Under the pieces are notes generated by a model, which was not told the DNA's origin, did not search any database, and saw only the letters and a program-made list of their open reading frames with translations. DNA of 64,000 nt from VRUE01 sp963748075 (GTDB lineage: Bacteria > Actinomycetota > Thermoleophilia > Solirubrobacterales > 70-9): positions 14,294 to 78,293 of the forward strand of contig CAVVHQ010000010.1 of the NCBI GenBank assembly GCA_963748075.1, in the 5' to 3' direction. The position numbers and the translations under genes were made by a program. Of the stretch, positions 50,532-58,673 are shown piece after piece; within the stretch, counting starts at the first letter, position 1, and every line of letters begins with the position of its first letter.

Positions 50532-50670
50532 GCGGGTGGCGGCGGTTGGGGGGTCTCCAGAGGGAGCGGCGTTCGTTTTTCGCCCAGCTGCCTACGAGAG
50601 ACTGCCCTCGTAGCGGGCGAAAAACCCAGCGACCGGCGGAGACCCCCAAACCGCCGACAGGACCCGCGCG
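50532..50670. repeat. Long imperfect palindrome between bioA and the NUDIX gene
   Basis: Several segments pair in nested order: CGCGCGGGT with ACCCGCGCG, GGCGGT with ACCGCC, GGGGGTCTCC with GGAGACCCCC, TTTTTCGCCC with GGGCGAAAAA, and CTACGAG with CTCGTAG at the centre. The whole 139-bp stretch can fold into one long hairpin. It may act as a bidirectional terminator or be a palindromic mobile repeat. No coding sequence is seen in it. Confidence 0.7.
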
Positions 50671-50671
50671 C

Positions 50672-51991
50672 CTACGCGGCCCGGGCCAGGGGAATCGAGG
50701 TCTTCGTCGAGGCCACAGCCGCCCGGATCGACTCGGCGGTGATCCCGACCAGCCTGCGCAGCTCCGCTTCGGAGATCGCCAGCGGCGGCATCAGCACCAC
50801 GACGTCGCCGAGCGGGCGGACGATCGCGCCGCGCTGCCGCGCCTCGAGCGTCACCCGGTGGCCGAGCCGCAGCGCCGGATCGTGCTCGCCGAGGTCGATC
50901 CCGACCATCATCCCGCGCCCCCGCACCTCGGCCACCTCGGGCATCTCCTCGACCTCGGCCAGCAGCTCGCCGAGCAGGCGGATCTTCGGCGCCAGGCGCT
51001 CGATCGTCCGCTCCCGCTCGAAGGCGTCGAGGCTGGCGAGCGCGGCGGCGCAGGCGAGCGGGTTGCCGGTGTAGGTGTGGCCGTGGAAGAAGGTGCGCCC
51101 CTCCTCGGGGGCGCCGAGGAAGCGCTCGTAGACCCGCTCGGTGGTCAGGGTCGCGGCCAGCGGCAGGTAGCCGCCGGTCAGCCCCTTGGCGAGGCAGAGC
51201 AGGTCGGGCGCGACCTCCTCCTGCTCGCAGGCGAACATCGTCCCGGTGCGCCCGAACCCGGTCGCCACCTCGTCGCAGATCAGCAGCACGCCGAAGCTGT
51301 CGCACAGCTTGCGCACCGCGCGCAGGTAGCCGGGTGGATGGGTCAGCATCCCGGCCGCCCCCTGGACGAGCGGCTCGACGATCACCGCGGCGACCTCCTC
51401 CTCGTGGGCGGCGAGGACGCGCTCCAGGTTGCCGGCGTCGCCGGGCTCGGCCGCGTGGGTGCCGAACAGCAGCGGCCGGTAAGCGGCGTGGAAGGTGTCG
51501 ATCCCCCCCACCGAGACCGAGCCGATCGTGTCGCCGTGGTAGGCGTCGCGCAGGTGGACGAAGGAGGTACGCCGGACGTGCTGGCCGCCCCGCTGCTGCT
51601 GGTACTGGAAGGCCATCTTCAGCGCGATCTCGGTCGCGGTCGAGCCCGACTCCGAGTAGAAGACCCGCGAGAGCCCCGGCGGCGCCAGCTCGGCCAGCCG
51701 CGCCGCCAGCTCGGCGGCGCCTGCGTGGGAGAGGCCGAGCATCGTCGAGTGGGCGACCCTGTCGAGCTGCTCGCGCACCGCGGCGTCGATGCCGGGGTGG
51801 CGATGCCCGTGGACGTTGCACCACAGCGAGGAGACTCCATCGAGGTAGCGCCGCCCCGCGCTGTCGATCAGCTGCGAGCCCTCGGCCCTCTCGATCATCA
51901 GGGGCTCTTCCTCGACCCAGCCGAGCTGCTGGGTGAACGGGTGCCAGAGATGGTCAAGATCGAGCTGCGCGGGGTCCACCGACATCGCCAC
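50672..51991 (-). CDS. bioA: Adenosylmethionine-8-amino-7-oxononanoate aminotransferase
   Basis: This 439-residue class III aminotransferase converts KAPA to DAPA in biotin synthesis using SAM as amino donor. Seen: LWHPFTQQLGW and LIDSAGRRYLDGVSSLWCNV, both BioA-specific; the PLP-binding Asp in LLICDEVATGFGRTG; and the Schiff-base Lys in LAKGLTGGYLP. GTG at 51991 has an AAGG box upstream; the ATG two codons later (51985) is also possible. It is on the same strand as, but separated from, bioBFD by the MarR/MFS pair. Confidence 0.96.
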   Translation of the reverse strand: MAMSVDPAQLDLDHLWHPFTQQLGWVEEEPLMIERAEGSQLIDSAGRRYLDGVSSLWCNVHGHRHPGIDAAVREQLDRVAHSTMLGLSHAGAAELAARLAELAPPGLSRVFYSESGSTATEIALKMAFQYQQQRGGQHVRRTSFVHLRDAYHGDTIGSVSVGGIDTFHAAYRPLLFGTHAAEPGDAGNLERVLAAHEEEVAAVIVEPLVQGAAGMLTHPPGYLRAVRKLCDSFGVLLICDEVATGFGRTGTMFACEQEEVAPDLLCLAKGLTGGYLPLAATLTTERVYERFLGAPEEGRTFFHGHTYTGNPLACAAALASLDAFERERTIERLAPKIRLLGELLAEVEEMPEVAEVRGRGMMVGIDLGEHDPALRLGHRVTLEARQRGAIVRPLGDVVVLMPPLAISEAELRRLVGITAESIRAAVASTKTSIPLARAA

Positions 51992-52140
51992 GAACCGACC
52001 TTAGATCGACCTCCGGCCGGAACCCCCGCCGCCGATTGCCGGAGATTGCGCGGAGAGGAAACCGCGCGCACCGGCTCCGCCGCGCCTGTCCCGCCCGTTG
52101 AGCCTCCGCGCCCTCCGGAGCGTGATATCGGTCACACGAG

Positions 52141-52166
52141 CAACTATTGCAGTCGAGAAATAGTTG
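52141..52166. promoter_or_regulatory. MarR operator-like palindrome upstream of the MarR/MFS operon
   Basis: CAACTATT (52141-52148) and AATAGTTG (52159-52166) are perfect 8-bp inverted half-sites with a 10-bp spacer, 23 bp before the MarR start. This geometry is typical of MarR dimer sites, so autorepression and drug-inducible control of the exporter are likely. Confidence 0.6.
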
Positions 52167-52188
52167 CGCTTGTGCAAGGATTGTTCGC

Positions 52189-52719
52189 GTGCAAGCCAGC
52201 GAGATCGCAGCGATCGCCGAGGGGGCCGAGGTGAGCGCCGCGGCGCAGGACACCGCGGCGCGGCTCAGCGCGCTGCTGCGGCACCTCTTCCTCTACGACC
52301 GCGGCAACATGCTCCAGGTCATCGAGGAGAGCGGCCTCTCGATGACCCAGACCAAGGCTCTGCTCGAGCTGGGCGGCCTCGGCGAGGCGGCGCAGCCGTG
52401 CCAGGTGAGCGACCTGGCGGAGACCTTCGGCGTCTCCGTCCCCTCGATGAGCCGCGCCGTCGAGTGCCTCGTCAAGGGGCGGCTCGCGACCCGAGTCGAG
52501 GATCCCGAGGATCGGCGCGTGCGCCGCGTCGAGATCACGCCCAAGGGCAAGAAGCTGGTCGAGACGCTGGTCGTCGTCCGCCAGGCGGGAATGGAGGCGT
52601 TCGCGGCGAGCCTCAGCGCCGAGCAGCGGCGCAAGCTCGACGCGGCGGTCGACTCGCTGATGGACAGGGAGGACATAGCCGAGGCCTTCGAGCACCTGAG
52701 GGAGGTTCGACCGGCTTGA
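52189..52719 (+). CDS. MarR family transcriptional regulator
   Basis: A 176-residue winged-helix protein: SMTQTKALLELG, VSDLAETFGVSVPSMSRAVE as recognition helix, and RVEDPEDRRVRRVEITPKGK as the wing, all MarR-type, with N- and C-terminal dimerisation helices. GTG at 52189 has AAGGA at 8 bp. The stop overlaps the MFS start (TTGA), so the exporter is translationally coupled. Confidence 0.94.
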   Translation: MQASEIAAIAEGAEVSAAAQDTAARLSALLRHLFLYDRGNMLQVIEESGLSMTQTKALLELGGLGEAAQPCQVSDLAETFGVSVPSMSRAVECLVKGRLATRVEDPEDRRVRRVEITPKGKKLVETLVVVRQAGMEAFAASLSAEQRRKLDAAVDSLMDREDIAEAFEHLREVRPA

Positions 52720-54242
52720 CCCGCTACCGCCACCTGATCACCGACGACAACCGCAAGTGGTGGACGCTCGGGGCGATGTGCTTCGCGCTGTTCATGATCA
52801 TGCTCGACAACACGGTCGTCAACGTCGCCCTGCCCTCGATCCAGCGCGACCTCGGCGCCTCGATCTCCGGCCTCGAGTGGACGATCAATGGCTACATACT
52901 CTCCTTCGCGGTGCTGCTGGCGACCGGCGGGCGGCTCGGCGACATCTTCGGCCGCCGCCGCATGTTCCTCGTCGGCGTCGTGATCTTCGCCCTCTCCTCG
53001 GCGACCGCGGGCCTTGCCGCCAGCCCCACCGACCTGGTGGTCAGCCGCGTCGTGCAGGGGGTCGGCGCGGCGCTGATGATGCCCGGCACGCTCTCGATCA
53101 TCACCGACGCCTTCCCGGCCCACGAGCGTGGCAAGGCGATGGGGACCTGGGCCGGCGTCTCCGCGCTCGCGCTGGCGGTCGGCCCGGTGCTGGGCGGCTT
53201 CCTCACCGAGCACGTCAGTTGGCGGGCGATCTTCTACCTCAACCTCCCGGTCGCGGCCGGCGCGGTCGTCGCGACCCTGTTCGCGGTGCGCGAGTCGCGC
53301 GATACGACGGTCGGCCGCGAGGTCGACTACCTCGGGGTGGCGGCGCTGACCGGCGCGCTGACCGCGCTGGTCCTCGCCCTGGTCGAGGGCAACAGCTGGG
53401 GCTGGGGGTCACCCGCTATCGTCGCGCTGCTGGCCGGCTCGGTGCTGGGCGGGATCGTCTTCGTCGCGGTCGAGAACCGCGCCAAGGCCCCGATGGTCGA
53501 GTTCCGCTTCTTCGGCGACCGCAACTTCCTCGGCGCGGTCGTCGTCGCGCTGATCATCACCTTCGCGATGATGGGCGTCTTCTTCTTCCTCGCTCTCTAC
53601 ATGCAGGACATCCTCCGCTACACGCCGCTCGAGGCGGGCGTGCGGTTCCTGCCCTCAACGCTGATGATCGTCGGCGTCGCGCCGGTCGCCGGCCGGCTCG
53701 CCGACCGCTTCGGCCCGCGCTGGCTGATCGTCGCCGGCCTGCTGATCCTCACCGTCTCGCTCTACACGTTCACGGGGATCGCCGTCGACTCCAGCTATCC
53801 CGAACTGCTGGCCGGCTTCATGCTGCTCGGCATCGGCATCGCGCTGACCATGTCGCCGATGACGAGCGCCGCGATGAACGCCGTCACGGTCGAGAAAGCC
53901 GGCATCGCCTCCGGCGTGCTCTCGATGTTCCGCATGGTCGGCGGCAGCCTTGGCGTCGCGGTGACCGGGGCGATCTTCCAGGCGTCGGTGAAAGGAAAGA
54001 CCTTCGAAAGCGCGAGTCCGCAGCAGTTCGTGGACGGGCTCAGCAACGCGATGTGGGTCTCGGCGGCGGTGGTGCTCACCGGCGCCGCGATCGCCGCGGT
54101 GGCGATCCGCGCCAGGCCGAAGGACCGGCAGGTCAGCCCGGAGGCCGTCGAGGCCGCTGTCAACCCAGGCGGCTCCGAGCTGGCGGCCGAGCAGGCGGAG
54201 GCGGCCGCCGAGGAGCAAGCGCTCGCCGAGCCGGTCGGCTGA
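52716..54242 (+). CDS. DHA2 family (EmrB/QacA) MFS multidrug exporter
   Basis: This 508-residue, 14-helix transporter has motif D1 as ALFMIMLDNTVVNVALPSIQ, motif A as GRLGDIFGRRRMFLVG, motif C in the fifth helix (LAVGPVLGGFLTEH), and the late segment VEKAGIASGVLSMFRMVGGS. It probably exports hydrophobic drugs by proton antiport. The TTG start at 52716 overlaps the MarR stop by 4 bp, and a GGAGG box lies in the end of marR. The C-terminal tail is Ala/Glu-rich. Confidence 0.94.
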   Translation: MTRYRHLITDDNRKWWTLGAMCFALFMIMLDNTVVNVALPSIQRDLGASISGLEWTINGYILSFAVLLATGGRLGDIFGRRRMFLVGVVIFALSSATAGLAASPTDLVVSRVVQGVGAALMMPGTLSIITDAFPAHERGKAMGTWAGVSALALAVGPVLGGFLTEHVSWRAIFYLNLPVAAGAVVATLFAVRESRDTTVGREVDYLGVAALTGALTALVLALVEGNSWGWGSPAIVALLAGSVLGGIVFVAVENRAKAPMVEFRFFGDRNFLGAVVVALIITFAMMGVFFFLALYMQDILRYTPLEAGVRFLPSTLMIVGVAPVAGRLADRFGPRWLIVAGLLILTVSLYTFTGIAVDSSYPELLAGFMLLGIGIALTMSPMTSAAMNAVTVEKAGIASGVLSMFRMVGGSLGVAVTGAIFQASVKGKTFESASPQQFVDGLSNAMWVSAAVVLTGAAIAAVAIRARPKDRQVSPEAVEAAVNPGGSELAAEQAEAAAEEQALAEPVG

Positions 54243-54251
54243 GCGCTCGCT

Positions 54252-54290
54252 GTGACGACTTGTTGTCGCTATGCGATAACAACTCGTCAC
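54252..54290. terminator. 39-nt near-perfect palindrome between convergent MFS and bioD
   Basis: GTGACGACTTGTTGTCGC (54252-54269) and the reverse complement of 54273-54290 agree at 16 of 18 positions, with a 3-nt centre (TAT). It lies 9 bp after the MFS stop and at the 3' end of the bioBFD genes. A strong hairpin between convergent genes is best read as a bidirectional terminator without a U-tract; a regulator site is the alternative. Confidence 0.55.
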
Positions 54291-55108
54291 AAGGTGAGTG
54301 CCGGCCAGGTCTCCGGGTTCGTCCAGGGCGAGGCGCGGCAGCACCTCGACCTGGACATCGCCCAGGTCGGCGATCGTCTCGCGGTTCGAGCGCTCGATCC
54401 CGTCCGGCTCCTCCGGCCAGGGGGTGAGGACGACCGCCGCGACCTCGAGCCCGGCGGCGCGGGCGGCCTCGATCGTCAGCAGCGTGTGGTTGATCGTGCC
54501 GAGGCCGGGCGAGGCGGCGAGGACCAGCGGCAGAGCGAGGTCGACCGCGAGGTCTCGGACCGAGTAGCGCGGCGCCAGCGGCACCAGCAGCCCGCCGACG
54601 CCCTCGCAGACCAGCAGGTCGCCCCCGTCCACGGCGCCACGTGCCGCCGTCAGCAGCCGCGCCGGTCGAAATCTCCTCCCCGGCCAGCTCCGCCGCCAGG
54701 TGCGGCGACATCGGCGGCCCGTAGCGATAGGGCGCGATCTCCTCGTCACTCTGCCGCGACTCTCGCTGCCACCCGCAACGCCTCGTGGTCCGGCCGCCGG
54801 GCTGCCTCCCTACCTGCGATGTGGGGAGGCGGACCGGCGGCCGGACCGGCGGCGTCAGCCAACTCATCAAGCCCGGTCACCGCCGGCTTGAAGACGGCGA
54901 CCCGCTGTCCGGCGGCCGCCAGCGTGCGGGCGATCGCCGCGGCAACCACGGTCTTGCCGACCCCGGTGCCGGTGCCGGTGACGAACACTCCGCGGGAGCG
55001 CACATGACGCTTCGCATCTCCGTGTCCTCGGTCGGCCGGCTCGCTCACGTACGACGACTGTACGCTCGCTTCGCCGGCCTCCCTGCGCCCACCGACCTGC
55101 TCGGTCAT
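54291..55108 (-). pseudogene. bioD: Dethiobiotin synthetase gene with two single-base frameshifts
   Basis: Three consecutive minus-strand frames together give BioD, which makes dethiobiotin from DAPA, CO2 and ATP. Frame 1 has the P-loop VFVTGTGTGVGKTVVAAAIA and AVFKPAVTGL. Frame 2 has SDEEIAPYRYGPPMSPHLAA. Frame 3 has LLVCEGVGGLLVPL and GTINHTLLTIEAARAAGLEV. Each switch needs removal of one base: near 54751-54766, and in the T-run (minus strand) at 54669-54671. The frame also lacks a natural stop at the 3' end. Likely start GTG 55003 or ATG 55108. It is either a decayed gene or carries base-calling errors. Confidence 0.8.
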
Positions 55109-55124
55109 GCACGCTCCCGAACCG

Positions 55125-56309
55125 TCAGGCGGCCATGAGCTCCGGTTCGACGATCCCCAGCTCGCCCGCCACCTCGCCGACCTGCCTCGCCGCCCGTCGC
55201 AGCTCGGCCTGGCGATGGGTCGCCATCACCGTGAAGCGCAGCCGCGAGGACCCCTCGGGCACGGTCGGCGGCCGGATGCCCTGGGCGAAGACGCCGCGCG
55301 CCAGCAACCGCTCGCTCAACTCCATCGTGCGCCCCGCGTCGCCGACCTCGACCGGGACGATCTGGCACTCGCTTCGTTCGACCCCCAGTCCCTCGGCGGC
55401 GAGCGCCCCGCGCAGGGTCGCGGCGTTGGCGCGCAGCCGCTCGACCCGCTGCGGAGCCGATTCGAGCAGCTCCAGCGCGGCCCCCGCGGCGGCGAGGACG
55501 GGAGGCGGCGGGGCGGTGGAGAAGACGAAGGGGCGGGCGGCGTTGAGCAGGTAGTCGCGCAGCTCGTCGCCGGCACAGACGTAGGCGCCGTAGGAGCCGA
55601 GCGCCTTGCCGAGCGTGCCGACGATCAGGTCGACCTCCCCGCCCAGCCCGGCGGCGGCGACCGCTCCGCGCCCGCCCGCCCCGAGCGCCCCCGTCGCGTG
55701 CGCCTCGTCGACCATCAGCCGGCAGTCGTGGCGGCGGGCGGTGTCGGCCAGCGCCTCGAGCGGCGCGACATCGCCGTCCATCGAGAAGACGCTGTCGGTG
55801 ACGATCAGCGAGCCCCGTCCCCCGGCCCGCTTCAGCCCCCAGGCGAGGTGCTCGACGTCGCGGTGGCGGTAGACGAAGGTCTCGGCGCGGGAGAGCCGGC
55901 AGCCGTCGATGATGCTGGCGTGGTTCAGCTCGTCCGAGAAGACGACCTCGCCCCGCCCCGCCAGCGCCGCGATCGCGCCGCTGTTCGCCAGGTAGCCGGA
56001 GCCGAACAGCAGCGCTGCCTCGTAGCCCTTGAACGCCGCCAGCCGCTCCTCCAGCCGGCGGTGCGGCTCCATGTTGCCGGAGATCAGCCGCGAGGCCCCG
56101 GCGCCGGCGCCCCACCGCATTGCCGCCTCGGCGGCGGCGCGGCGCACCTTCGGGTGGTCGGCCAGGCCGAGGTAGTTGTTCGAGCAGAGCAGCAGGACGG
56201 GGCGGCCGTCGAGCAGCACGCGCGGTCCCTGCGGCCCCTCGACCAGGCGCAGCCGCCGGTAGAGCCCCCTGTCGCGGAGCTCCTCCAGCCGCTCCGCGAC
56301 GTCGGTCAT
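55125..56309 (-). CDS. bioF: 8-amino-7-oxononanoate synthase
   Basis: The 394-residue alpha-oxoamine synthase condenses pimeloyl-ACP/CoA with alanine. Seen: LLLCSNNYLGLADHPKVRRA, GAGASRLISGN, FSDELNHASIIDGCRLS, VDEAHATGALG and the PLP Lys in VGTLGKALGSYGAYV. ATG at 56309 overlaps the bioB stop by 4 bp, so bioB and bioF are translationally coupled; bioD follows after a 16-bp gap. Confidence 0.96.
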   Translation of the reverse strand: MTDVAERLEELRDRGLYRRLRLVEGPQGPRVLLDGRPVLLLCSNNYLGLADHPKVRRAAAEAAMRWGAGAGASRLISGNMEPHRRLEERLAAFKGYEAALLFGSGYLANSGAIAALAGRGEVVFSDELNHASIIDGCRLSRAETFVYRHRDVEHLAWGLKRAGGRGSLIVTDSVFSMDGDVAPLEALADTARRHDCRLMVDEAHATGALGAGGRGAVAAAGLGGEVDLIVGTLGKALGSYGAYVCAGDELRDYLLNAARPFVFSTAPPPPVLAAAGAALELLESAPQRVERLRANAATLRGALAAEGLGVERSECQIVPVEVGDAGRTMELSERLLARGVFAQGIRPPTVPEGSSRLRFTVMATHRQAELRRAARQVGEVAGELGIVEPELMAA

Positions 56310-57431
56310 GCGGCCTGCGGATAGGGGGGAGGCTTCTTCGCCTTCTTGACGACCCGCAGCTGGGTCGAGGGGTCCCAGAAGTTGGCCTCTTCGCGGCGGT
56401 CCACCAGCTCGTCGATCGGGGTGGGGGGCGTCTCGCCCTCGAGCCAGCCGGCACGGTTGTCGGGGCGCGGGTTGGCGCCGTTGTCGGGCTGTCGCGCCAC
56501 GTTCAGCCCCAGCTCCTCGAACATCGCCCGGTCCTCCTCCGGCTCGGCGCCGAGCGTGGTTAGGAAGTTGCCCATCATCACCCCGTTGAGGCCTGCCCTG
56601 ACGGCCAGCGGCTGCAGCTCGCCGAGGTTCTCGACCCGACCGCCGCAGAGGCGGAAGAGGGCGCCGGGGATGATCAGCCGGAAGATCGCCACCCACTTGA
56701 CGACCTCCCAGGGATCCATCAGCGGCCGGTCGCCGAACTTGGTGCCCGTCCGCGGGTTGAGCAGGTTGATCGGCACCGAGGTCGGCTCCAGCGCCGACAG
56801 CTCGAAGGCCATCTCGACCCGCTGCCGGGGCGACTCGCCGAGGTTGAGAATGCCGCCGACGCAGGTCTCCAGGCCGGCCTCCTTAACCGCGTCGATCGTC
56901 CGCAGCCGTCCCTCGTAGCGGACCGTGGTCGAGACCTCGGGGTAGTAGGAACGCGAGGACTCGACGTTGTGGTGGACCCGCTGGATGCCGGCCTCGCGCA
57001 GCCGCCTCGCCCGCTCCCCCGACATGTGGCCGATCGAGGCGCAGCGCTTCAGCTCGGTGTGCTCGGCGACCAGCCTCGCCCCTTCGAGGATCGTTCTCGA
57101 AGTCGCGTTTCGAGAGGCCCTGGCCCTGGGTGACCATGCAGAAGCGGTGGGCGCCCGCCGCCTCGGCCGCCCGGGCGTGCTCGAGGATCTGCTCGGGGTC
57201 CATCATCGCGTGCATCGGCGTGTCCGCCTCGGCGTAGCGCGACTGGGCGCAGAAGCCGCAGTCCTCGGCACAGCCGCCCGACTTGGCGTTGACCAGCGAG
57301 CACATGTCGGTGGAGTCGCCGAAGTTCTCCTCGCGCACCTTCCAGGCCCGTTCGACCAGCTCCCCGATCTCCTCGTGGTCGCTCAGCTCGCCGAGCCCCA
57401 GCGCCTCCTCGAAGCTGATCAGGGGTTGCAT
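56306..57431 (-). pseudogene. bioB: Biotin synthase gene with one single-base frameshift
   Basis: BioB inserts sulfur into dethiobiotin with radical SAM chemistry. The first frame has SLVNAKSGGCAEDCGFCAQS with the Cx3Cx2C cluster ligands and RFCMVTQGQGLSKRDFE. It then shifts at about 57088-57100 into the frame with ILEGARLVAEHTELKRCASI, GHMSGERARRLREAGIQRVH, NVESSRSYYPE and NLLNPRTGTKF. Removal of one base restores a continuous protein of normal length. The C-terminal 50 or so residues after the BioB core (PTPIDELVDRREEANFWDPS) are an extension. Start at ATG 57431 (MQPLISFEEAL). Confidence 0.85.
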
Positions 57432-57487
57432 GCGGCGCAAGGCTAGGAGCTCGTCCGGACGCCAGTCGCGTTCGCAGTTATCCGCCG

Positions 57488-58669
57488 ATGGCGGGAAGAA
57501 CTGCGAACGCGGCGGAGCTAACGCTGTGGCCCGAGGTTCGTAAGATCGCGGTGGTGGCGGCGACGGCCAAGAGGAGGCGGCGGCTCGCGGCCGCCGCCCT
57601 GTGCGGGCTGGCGGCCGGCGCCTTCGCGATCGGAGCCACGCTCGGCGACGGCGCCGAGCCGGCGCCCAGCGCCGCCAGTCGGCTCACCGCGAGCCAGCTG
57701 GCCGGCCAGCGGATCGTGCTCGGCTTCTCCTCGGCGCGGCCGCCGGCGTCGGTGGTGCGGATGGTCCGGGCCGGCCGGGTCGCCGGGATCGTCCTCTTCT
57801 CGGACAACCTGCCCAGCCGGTCCGCCGGCCGGCGCCTGATCGATCGCCTGCAGGCGATTCCCCGGCCACCGGGTCTGCGGGACCCGCTGCTGGTGATGAC
57901 CGACCAGGAGGGAGGCCTGGTGAAGCGGCTCGACGGGGCGCCGAGCGCCTCGGCGCGGCAGATGGGGGCCCGCGGCGCCGCCTTCAGTCGCGCGCAGGGA
58001 TCCCGCACCGCGGCCAACCTGGGCAACGTCGGCGTCAACGTCGACCTCGCCCCGGTGCTCGACGTCGCCCGGCCGGGCGGGACGATCGCCAAGACCGACC
58101 GCGGCTTCGGCTCGAGCGCCGGCCGCGTCGCGGCGACCGCGGTTCCCTTCGCCGCCGCCCTGCAGGCCGGCGGGGTGGCAGCGACCGGCAAGCACTTCCC
58201 GGGGCTCGGCGCGGCGCGTCTCAACACCGACGAAGCGGTGCAGCGCATCCCACTCTCGAAGCGGACGCTGCGACGGGTCGACGAGGCGCCCTACCGGAGC
58301 TTCATCGCCCGGGGCGGCGAGATGGTGATGCTGAGCACCGCGATCTACCCGGCCTTCTCGGCGAAGCCGGCCGCCTTCGCCCGCCCGATCGCCACCGGGG
58401 AGCTGCGCTCGCGGCTCGGCTTCGAAGGCGTCTCGATAACCGATGCGCTGGACACCGTCGCCGTCCGCTCGTTCGGCGGTCCGGCGAAGTCCGGGCTGGC
58501 GGCGGCCCGGGCGGGCGCCGACCTCCTGCTGTTCACCGAGCCCGGCGAAGCCGCCCGCGCGCAGCGCGCGCTGCTGCGCCGGCTTCGCTCCGGCTTCCTG
58601 CCGCGCGCCGCCTTCGAGGAAGCCGCCGGTCGCGTGCTCCGCCTTCGCCACCGCCTCGCCGGCGGCTGA
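57488..58669 (+). CDS. Glycoside hydrolase family 3 protein (beta-N-acetylhexosaminidase-like)
   Basis: The 393-residue protein has an N-terminal hydrophobic helix (about residues 34-52, LAAAALCGLAAGAFAIGATL), so it is exported or membrane-anchored. It then has a GH3 TIM barrel: DQEGGLVKRLDGAP, VNVDLAPVLDVARPGG, the active-site loop AATGKHFPGLG and the nucleophile region GVSITDAL. This is the NagZ-like pattern for muropeptide or chitin-type substrates, although the catalytic Asp-His of KHFPGHGxxxxDSH is altered to NTDE. It is divergent from bioB. Confidence 0.87.
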   Translation: MAGRTANAAELTLWPEVRKIAVVAATAKRRRRLAAAALCGLAAGAFAIGATLGDGAEPAPSAASRLTASQLAGQRIVLGFSSARPPASVVRMVRAGRVAGIVLFSDNLPSRSAGRRLIDRLQAIPRPPGLRDPLLVMTDQEGGLVKRLDGAPSASARQMGARGAAFSRAQGSRTAANLGNVGVNVDLAPVLDVARPGGTIAKTDRGFGSSAGRVAATAVPFAAALQAGGVAATGKHFPGLGAARLNTDEAVQRIPLSKRTLRRVDEAPYRSFIARGGEMVMLSTAIYPAFSAKPAAFARPIATGELRSRLGFEGVSITDALDTVAVRSFGGPAKSGLAAARAGADLLLFTEPGEAARAQRALLRRLRSGFLPRAAFEEAAGRVLRLRHRLAGG

Positions 58670-58673
58670 GCGC

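Noticed and set aside
54252..54290. BirA or BioQ biotin operator
   Set aside because: It lies at the 3' end of the bio genes rather than before bioB or bioA, and does not match the operator forms I know.
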